This document shows, in pieces, positions 57,052 to 64,000 of a stretch of 64,000 bases of DNA (position 1 is its first letter; every line of letters begins with the position of its first letter). Source of the DNA: Siphonodentalium dalli (lineage: Eukaryota > Mollusca > Scaphopoda > Gadilida > Siphonodentaliidae); assembly GCA_032622095.1 (NCBI GenBank), contig CP136066.1:93083319-93147318 (forward strand). Reading direction: 5' to 3'. Made by a program: the position numbers and the translations under genes. The notes under the pieces were generated by a model. That model ran no database searches and had not been told where the DNA came from. It saw nothing but the letters and a program-made list of their open reading frames with translations.

Positions 57052-58168
57052 AATTTTCTTTTTATTTTACGCGTGCTGTGCATATACCCATTATAACCGG
57101 GTCACAGTCAAATACAAGAATACATTCGCCCTGTCCACCACGCAATATCAAAATCTCAGAAGCTAGAAACACCACAGGTGGCGTAATAATACTTCATAAT
57201 ATAATTATACTAATGATACTATACATGGTTAACATTTTTCAATTCGATGATATTTATTCGAGAAATTCAGTTACGCCATAGACGTCAAACTTCAAAGCTA
57301 TGTACAATGAAACTGTAATTTTCTATATCTTTGCTGCTAGCGATGGATATCGATTATTATCTTTTAGCGAGGTCTTCTATAATCTATTGTTGCGCGTATA
57401 ATAAACATAAAAAACATATCTTAGTACGCCCTTTGGTATTGGTCATTAATGTTTTTGAGTTTTTAAAAGCGCCTAGGCAAAATTCAATCGCCCGCGCGCA
57501 CACCCTCGGACACGAATGTGCTGATATGTATCACCTCTTTGTTTTATTTTCTGTTATAAATAAAGGCTAGGCCTCACTCCCCCGAATAAGGTGTCTTTAT
57601 TTGACGGGTGGTATTTTTAGAAAAGAATATCACATGTCGAAAAGGGGGATAACTCTACCAAAAAGAGTCCGACAGACGTCATAATCGCAGGTGCACCGGA
57701 TCCCATGTGGTTGATGTCTGTGCCAAGTTTCACGGAAAACGACTGAGAAAAACTCCGGACAAATTTGTGTCCACGGACGACGGACGACGAACAGACAAAC
57801 TGGTTCCAGTATCCCCACCCCACAACTTCGTTGCGGGGGGGGGGGGGGGTATAACAAAACATTCTTATATTAATTTTACCAAATATAAAAGCAAACGGAC
57901 AACCATAACAATAATTATCATCCGAACATAAAAAAATGAACAATTTATTCTGAGTAAACAAAAAGGTGGATTACTTACACAATTTCCATCGAACCATATA
58001 TATTTGAACCTCACCTGTATTCATAGACATATGAACGCATTGATTCAATGTTGTTCATAGGTTCATGAACACATTGACCGCAGAAATATCTGAACATAAA
58101 ATTCTTGCAGAGATTTCCTTGCAATGTTGTAAATTTCTTCCACGACCAAAACTTGTCAGTTTCACATG
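57052..58168. other. Intron sequence with G-tract repeat
   Basis: The stretch about 57640-57850 (GGGGGATAACTCTACCAAAAAGAG...GACGACGGACGACGAACAGAC...GGGGGGGGGGGGG) looks like a dispersed repeat of a type seen in molluscs. Open frames on both strands there are unsupported. Confidence 0.5.
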
Positions 58169-58538
58169 TTAAAGGTACTCAATCCGATCAAAGGGTCCTA
58201 TATTACTATTTCTTTGGCTTCGGTACACTAATTTAGTCTGCCTCGTTGTCAAATTGCGGGTGTAAGGTGGATAACTCTAAAATCAAGTGGTTATTATTGT
58301 TAATAACTAACCACTTGATTTTAGAGTTATCCATCTTACACCCGCAATTTGTCTGTTTGACCACGAGGCAGACTAAATTAGTGTCCCAGATCTCGAGAAA
58401 TTAACGAATTTCAAAAATCGATATCTGATCACTATGAGCTTTGATGTGTGGGTTCCTCGACTCGAATCAAATATTTTTTACCCCCGAAGCCAAAGAAATA
58501 GTAATATATGACCCTCTGATCGGATTGAGTACCTTTAA
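58169..58538. mobile_element. Foldback form of the TTAAAGGTACTCAATC MITE
   Basis: TTAAAGGTACTCAATCCGATC...GGATAACTCTAAAATCAAGTGGTTA is repeated in inverse order with a centre near 58285, ending GATCGGATTGAGTACCTTTAA. It appears to be one half of the family element duplicated in inverse orientation. Confidence 0.85.
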
Positions 58539-58556
58539 TAACACGTCTGCACTCAT

Positions 58557-59002
58557 TTAAAGGTACTCAATCCGATTCGGTAGTCCCTAAATAATCAGAT
58601 TCCAATTTTTTTTTAGAAATGCCGCTTTAGTTATCAGAATCGATTAATTGCCCAACAATAATGCTAACCACAGTCAACTATATAATATAAAATTGCCCGA
58701 AACGTGTTATTTATCAACATGTTGCTCGACGAAATTTTGCCTTATTATCAAAGCCTTATTTGCAAAGCCTCTTGATTTTAGAGTAATCCATCTTCGTCGT
58801 AATTTGGTCCGAGATCGTCGGCTCGTCGACTTTACTGCGCCACAAATAAGTCTCGATGGTGAAAAATAATAGACTTCAAAATCGATATCTAATAATATTG
58901 AGCCTTGATAGGTGGGTTTCTCGACTGGAATTAAATATTTTTTACCCCCGAATCCAAATAAATAGTAATTGAGGGGAGCTTTATCCGATTATTCATCTTT
59001 AA
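58557..59002 (+). mobile_element. MITE, TTAAAGGTACTCAATC family, copy
   Basis: It starts TTAAAGGTACTCAATCCGATTCGG and ends AGGGGAGCTTTATCCGATTATTCATCTTTAA. It shares internal GCTAACCACAGTCAACTATA, TTTATCAACAT, TTTTAGAGTAATCCATCTTC and TTTACCCCCGAATCCAAA with its relatives. Confidence 0.8.
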
Positions 59003-60077
59003 AATGAAACCGGACATTTCGTCAATTTGACCAGCAAATTAACAGGACATTAACAGCCTCCACCATGTATAGGTTTACCGATCCAAAATTTGAATGTTTG
59101 TTTTTGTTTTTTCTAAAAAGCGATGATTGAACTGTGTTCAAATTTATGTTGAATATATAGTGGAACATCTATCACGACAGATAATGCAACTCAACTAAAC
59201 CCTCAACCGAACCTTTTCCTCCTAACCCACAGTCGACATACTGAATACATCAAGGACACACAAGACATGATGTGATGACGAGCTCAGAGCACGATTATCA
59301 TCATATCTCGATGATGTGAAACAGATTGCTTCATCAAGGAACGTGTGCGCCTCACAATTTGCTGACTTATACTTCCATAACCAGGGGGGGGGGTGGAAAA
59401 AAGTTTTTTCCGGGCACGTATGTCGGGGTGGTGGGTGGTCGATGGGACGAACAAATTTGTTTTTTCCGCAACTCAAAAATATTTTTCCTGCAAGTCTTTT
59501 TGACTGTTTTTGCAATGAGTTTGGCTTAAAACACACAAATGACAAATTTCATGATGATCAGACAAACAGAATAGCCTGTAGCCCGTGCTAATGGATTGAA
59601 TTTTTTTTACCGAATTACCCCAAAATGACTTGTTCCTATTTACATGTCAATTTTAACATCCATGACTAGTAGTATGCACAGAAATTCAGCTGTTTACAGT
59701 GAATTTTCCCCCGCAAATCTCTGTTTTAGTGTTAAAAGGGGTGGGTGTCCAAAAATGGTCGGAAAAAACTGCCGAAAACGGAAAAGAATTTGGATGCGGG
59801 GGTGGGTGGGTCCCAACAAGGGTCTAAAGTCAAAAATCAGCATACGTGCCTGTAAAAAAATTCTGACTCCCCCTGCCATAACTAGAATACTGACAGAAAT
59901 TTTCTCGAAAAGAAAAATCCATTCTATGAATTTCTTGTCATGGATAACATGTATAAATAAAGAGCGTTTCTTTTTAGTTTCTTCCTCACATAGTAAAAAT
60001 AAAGAGCGTTATACTCAATAATATGCGGAACTCTGAAATCAGCCAATGAATTTCAAATTCCGCATTTTACTCGTTCT
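59003..60077. other. Intron sequence with G-rich dispersed repeats
   Basis: GGGGGGGGGTGGAAAAAAGTTTTTTCCGGGCACG (59383) and GGGGGTGGGTGGGTCCCAACAAGG (59800) belong to the G-rich repeat type seen near 35480 and 37390. A third AATAAAGAGCGTT pair lies at about 59953-60010. Confidence 0.5.
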
Positions 60078-60270
60078 TCAATAAATGGTTTCTCCCAACC
60101 AGTTATATTATTCATTTTAAGGGATGTTTGAGAATATAAGCAGACGACAGACAGTCGAAATGATCATACAAGTGCAGAATGATTCCTTTGCATGGGTGGG
60201 AATTGTTCAAACAATAATTATGACCGTTTGTTGAATATTATCTGACATTTTCTAATTAATTATATCTTGC
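60078..60270 (-). mobile_element. Degraded inverted MITE, AACCCTTTC family
   Basis: TCTCCCAACCAGTTATATTATTCATTTTAAGGGATG, then TGCAGAATGATTCCTTTGCATGGGTGGGAA and GTTGAATATTATCTGACATTTTC, are inverse to the family order. Confidence 0.5.
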
Positions 60271-60829
60271 CATGAATCTCTACTAAGCCCGTATAGATCA
60301 TATTCCACCAGTACAAAACTTGGGAACTTTTTGATGTTTTGACAAGAGAAGTATATAACATTAAAAAACAGTGCAGGTAATATATGTCTTAGTTAATACC
60401 TGTTCCAACTCAAATTTGTACAGGTTAAGTGGCTTTGTGAGAGATTTTGCTTTTCATCGCTTACAATCATGGAATTTCTACCGGGGAATTAATTCAATGT
60501 TTTGCGATAACGGCTCAAAAAAGTCACCAAACAGCATGCAATTCCGAGCTGTGACCACCCCTACCGTGAAGTAGATCATTGATGAACAAGTATTAACATA
60601 TAAATACATTCCCTGCGTTGTTTGTTCAATGTTATCTAGTTCCCTGTCAGGACGGATCAGAACAGCAAAAAGTTCCCAGGTTTTGTAATGGTTGAATATG
60701 ATCTCTACGGGCGTCGCTAGAGTAAGAAGATCTAGAGACACATATGGTGTCACGTGTGCACACAATTCATTTAAAGATTCGTCGTCCGATTTGATGCCGT
60801 TAAACTACTATTCAATTCCTATGTTTTCT

Positions 60830-61440
60830 ATATTTATGTGGTGAATAAAGCAATCAAAATCTTAGGAGTAATAAACCGGACATTCAGCCAATTAGATCGA
60901 ATGACCCTCAGGAGACTTTATTATACTACTATGGTGCGGCCGATACTGGAATATTATTGCAACGTTTGGAACCCGCATATGTTAGGCCAATCAATAAAAT
61001 AGAATATGTGCAGCGAAGAGCATGTCGATTATATAGTGAAAGGCCTGTATAAATTTAGTTACGTGGACAGATTTCTCATATTAAATTTGCCATCGATGAA
61101 GAAAGGGAGATGCCGCAGTGACATAATTGAAACGTACATAATTCTGAACAACCACTATGGTATGACGAAGGAAACATTTTTTGACAGGACACTCTATTCC
61201 TATACTCGAGGTCACTCGTGGAAGCTTCAAATAAAAACTATAACTCAAAAGATATCAGAAAATACCTTTTCTCCAACAGAGTCTGTTTGGGGTGGAACAA
61301 CTTATCTAGTTATGTGTTAGAATCGCCAACTCTACTTCATTTCAAGGAAAGTTTAGACCTGGAATGTGCGTGGAGAAGACACGATGTGGATTTCCCACCC
61401 TAATTGACTATTCGATTTGATTTGATTTGTATTTGTATTA
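60830..61440 (+). mobile_element. Decayed LINE polymerase C-terminal region
   Basis: With frameshifts, the plus strand encodes typical non-LTR polymerase text: KAIKILGVINRTFSQLDRMT, LRRLYYTTMVRPILEYYCNVW, YVQRRACRL, then CRSDIIETYIILNNHYGM, TRGHSWKL and YLFSNRV.LGWNNLSSYV. It ends near 61401 and is followed by TTTGATTTGATTTGTATTTGT, possibly a simple tail. The longest intact frame is 61006-61320. It is a dead copy inside intron 1 of the secreted gene, in opposite orientation. Confidence 0.75.
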
Positions 61441-61588
61441 TACATATTGTGATGTTGAACTATGAGTCTATAAATGACTTGTTCCGGAATTAAATATATA
61501 TATAACGGAAAAATATTTAGATCGTACCGATGAGCCCATTAATATGAGGTTTTGATGGACCGATATTGACTTTTAAAAGAGGAAGTTT

Positions 61589-62055
61589 TTAAAGGAACTC
61601 AACCCGATCAGACGATCCCCATATCATCAAGATACAACAACAACAACATTTCTTCAAACTACGCTTCAGTTATCAGAATCGATATATTGCAACGATATAA
61701 TGCTAACCGCTGTCAACTATGATATCAAATTTCCCAAAACGTGTTATTTATCAACATTTTGTTCAACGAAATATGGCCGTATTTATCATTTGATTATCAC
61801 GAAATTTGACAGTATTACCTCTTGATTTTAGAGTTATCCATCTTCACCCACCATTTTGTCCGAGACCGTCCGTTTGACGAAGTTTTTCTGGGCCACAAAT
61901 AATTGCACATCTCGAGAAATAACAAACTTCAAAAATCGATATCTGATAACTCTGAGCTTTGATGGGTTGGTTCCTCGACTCGAATCAATTTGTTTTACCC
62001 CCGAAGCCAAAGATATAGTAATTTAGGAGCGTTAATTCGGATAATGTATCTTTAA
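61589..62055 (+). mobile_element. MITE, TTAAAGGTACTCAATC family, copy
   Basis: It starts TTAAAGGAACTCAACCCGATC and ends AGGAGCGTTAATTCGGATAATGTATCTTTAA. It is 467 bp and internally colinear with 58557-59002 and, inverted, with 4351-4795. Confidence 0.85.
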
Positions 62056-62484
62056 TATTTTGTTTGGCGAGCAAAAGTTCTAATCAGAGTCTCTGATAAA
62101 GAACGTCCATGCTTTCGTTTCCCAAAAGCAGTAGATAATAAAGGTTATCAATTATGATAATTTGTACTAGTTAATGTACTGATGAATTTTTTGTGTATTT
62201 TCGCGATTCCTTTTCCATGTGATATGATTGCCATATGATGATGGTGATATAAATTACTGTTTTTCATTTTTCTATTGCCTGGTGAACTGAAAATTAACTT
62301 TTAATTGTTTAATTAAATTGAGTGTCAAATCGTGCATCTTTAAAGCTATTTCACTGTTTATTGCAGAAAAGACGACATATGAACAACACAAATATGTAAA
62401 TATTTCTTCGAGTAGTGTTATTGAAAAAAAAATGGAATTGTTTCGGCAAAAGGCAACATTGGGTTGAGAAGAATATTGTCTCAC
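62056..62484. other. 5' part of intron 1
   Basis: It begins with donor GAG|GTGAGA after exon 1. The open frame of exon 1 reads on for about 70 codons into this intron, but composition changes to AT-rich text. Confidence 0.55.
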
Positions 62485-63279
62485 CTCGTTAGACTTTCGT
62501 TGTGTGGTTGATACTGATTGTTGTTGTTCCTCTTGCTGCTGTTGTCGTTGTTGTTGTCGCCGTTGTTGTTGTTGTTGTTGTTGGAATGCAGGGGTCCCTC
62601 TTTGTATGAGGTCTCTGGCTGATAGTCCACTCGGTCGCCTACGATCTTCACTTATCTGAGATCTACGGGTCTGTATATTATTAACACCTTCTTGCCTACT
62701 GCGGAAGCTTTGTTGATTAACATTATTTGATTGGATAGTGCCTCCTCCTCGACTATTCCCGGATGTCGGTTGTCGGAAACGGTTGTTCGACTCTCGGTTT
62801 TCTCTATCCATGAATACAAACCGATTAGAATTAGATGGTCTTCTCTGAAACCTATTCCCGTTAACTACAGCCCGGCCGCCATTCGGCAAACGAATAGAAA
62901 ACCTCCTGGAATTTGTAAACCCACTTCTCGTTGGTTGAGCAGCCGACTGTCGCTGAAACCTATCTCCTGTTTGTCGACTATTTTGATTGGTTGACTGACC
63001 ATTCCGAACTTGCCCGAACCGTGACGAAGTTTGCGAATTTGCGCTTCGTAATGGCTGTAAGTTCACGCCCGACCTAAACGGTCGTCCAATTAAAGACGGA
63101 TCTTGTCCAGTTCTACTTAAGGTCCTTTCCCGCTCCTGTCGTCGTAATTGTAGCTCTCGTTCCGAAATTAGTCTGTTCAACCCATCTATCGTTTGTACCG
63201 TCAACGGTCCATTTTGATTCAGTTGCTGGCAGAAAGAAGAATGCACGAAAATAATCCAAATCGAAAGTTGCTTCCACAT
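62485..63279 (-). CDS. Exon 1: signal peptide and Q/R/N-rich region of secreted protein
   Basis: ATG at 63279 opens MWKQLSIWIIFVHSSFC, a clear signal peptide (hydrophobic LSIWIIFV), probably cut before QQLNQNG. The 265-residue exon continues with a charged stretch (ISERELQLRRQERE), then Arg/Asn/Ser/Gln-rich low complexity, and a poly-Gln tract with Arg and Glu (about 62515-62590, CAA/CAG codons). It ends KSNE at donor GAG|GTGAGA, phase 0, which fits only the phase-0 acceptor at 55556 among those I found. No cysteine follows the signal peptide. The role is unknown; such composition is common in shell-matrix and adhesive proteins (inference). Confidence 0.75.
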
Positions 63280-64000
63280 TATGAGGATTTATGCTGGGTT
63301 GTGTTCGAAAGATCTCTCGAGTTTTAAAGTGCGTTCGTCTTTCTGTTGCGGGTGATCCTTGTTAGTAAACTTTTTAGGACGAAGTGAACGCCAGACAATT
63401 CATGTGGTGACTTATTATCGAACGTCACTTACGGCATTTGTCGTCTTCAATCATTAGCACGTCAATGGATATTGCATATATACACATACACAAAGAACAA
63501 TGACGTGCCCCTAGTTTAAATAACAATATGTATTTTTGCTTTCGTTCGATCATTGATGGTGAGGATATTGTTGTCTTAAAGGTCAACATATATCGTCATT
63601 AAGGGGGCACACTGATATATCATAGTGATTTATCACCGACCCGTTCTCATCTATACGGGGCGCAGTTTCGTCGAATCAACAAATATCCCGTTCATATATG
63701 GGCGATTTTCGCAATATGCACATTCAATGCACAAGCAATTATGTGTGAAGTCAGATTGTTTTTCTTTTGTTCTTTTTTTTGTACATGCAGTGTGTTTATT
63801 TCAACATTTTAATAATCATCATATATTTCATGCAAAACGGGGATACCGGTAAATAGAGCAAACGTGTGACTTCCAAAAATCCACAGACGTGCAATGTTTT
63901 TTTCCGGTGTTATTGTTGCATTTCAATATGATTATTTAGCCACATTCATTGTAATTGAATTTAGGACATAGTTGATGTATAATGCTATTGCTTCTTCAAA
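63280..64000. other. Upstream flank of the secreted gene
   Basis: It should contain the promoter on the minus strand. A TATATA-like stretch lies at about 63476-63486, some 200 bp before the ATG, but it is not distinctive. Nothing else was recognised. Confidence 0.35.

Noticed and set aside
57617-57961. Open frames on both strands around the G-tract at 57.85 kb
   Set aside because: They lie in a dispersed repeat with a homopolymer and have no domain support.
62272-62484. Read-through of exon 1 into the following sequence
   Set aside because: A good donor (GAG|GTGAGA) ends the Q-rich region. The text beyond is AT-rich and unlike the rest of the protein.

Overview
This looks like nuclear DNA of a marine invertebrate, most probably a mollusc. 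It is AT-rich, and coding exons are separated by kilobases of non-coding DNA. It is dense in short inverted-repeat elements, decayed LINE fragments, satellites and TACATGTA-like and AGGGAGATAACTC-like words that I associate with molluscan repeats. The species cannot be named from the sequence. No tRNA, rRNA or CRISPR array was seen.

Left part (1-27.5 kb): no confident host gene. It holds terminal-inverted-repeat elements (757-1757, 2728-3042, 4351-4795, 17042-17716, 21305-22102), a direct repeat pair (5.95-6.72 kb) and a block of 30-base GGCC palindromes (7.94-8.21 kb). At 8.58-10.43 kb, on the minus strand, is a remnant of a Polinton/adintovirus-type element: a cysteine protease ORF, a broken upstream ORF overlapping it by 4 bases, and an unrecognised 179-codon ORF followed by a histone-type 3' stem-loop. 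Further right are a ~214-bp satellite (11.43-13.11 kb), two LINE remnants (14.1 and 20.3 kb), several other tandem arrays, and a 1-kb TCATTATGATGA minisatellite that switches strand in the middle.

Right part (27.5-63.3 kb): the main content is a minus-strand cluster of exons for secreted, low-complexity proteins. From 5' to 3' these are a signal-peptide exon (63279-62485, Q/R/N rich), a 2.1-kb exon (55556-53432), an exon with twelve PMGTADAGHV-type repeats (49082-47688), a 138-bp exon (45649-45512), a hydrophobic signal-like exon (about 44440-44338), and three large paralogous exons that each end in a stop (43402-42219, 38895-37775, 29311-27528). A 135-bp exon (40342-40208) precedes the second of these, and a short candidate terminal exon lies at 31383-31220. 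After the first intron (phase 0), every inferred junction is phase 1, so any donor can join any acceptor in frame.

The three large terminal exons share a basic RRKR site, an AAExFR motif, a Thr-rich or mucin-like linker, and a C-terminal domain of 93-98 residues that starts YDP and ends DFW...FG. I do not recognise this domain. The arrangement could be one gene with alternative last exons, or a tandem family with separate promoters. The products are probably extracellular matrix proteins, for example of shell, byssus or mucus, but this is inferred from composition only. The introns are packed with short inverted-repeat elements, one of which seems to have split the signal-peptide exon of one paralogue.
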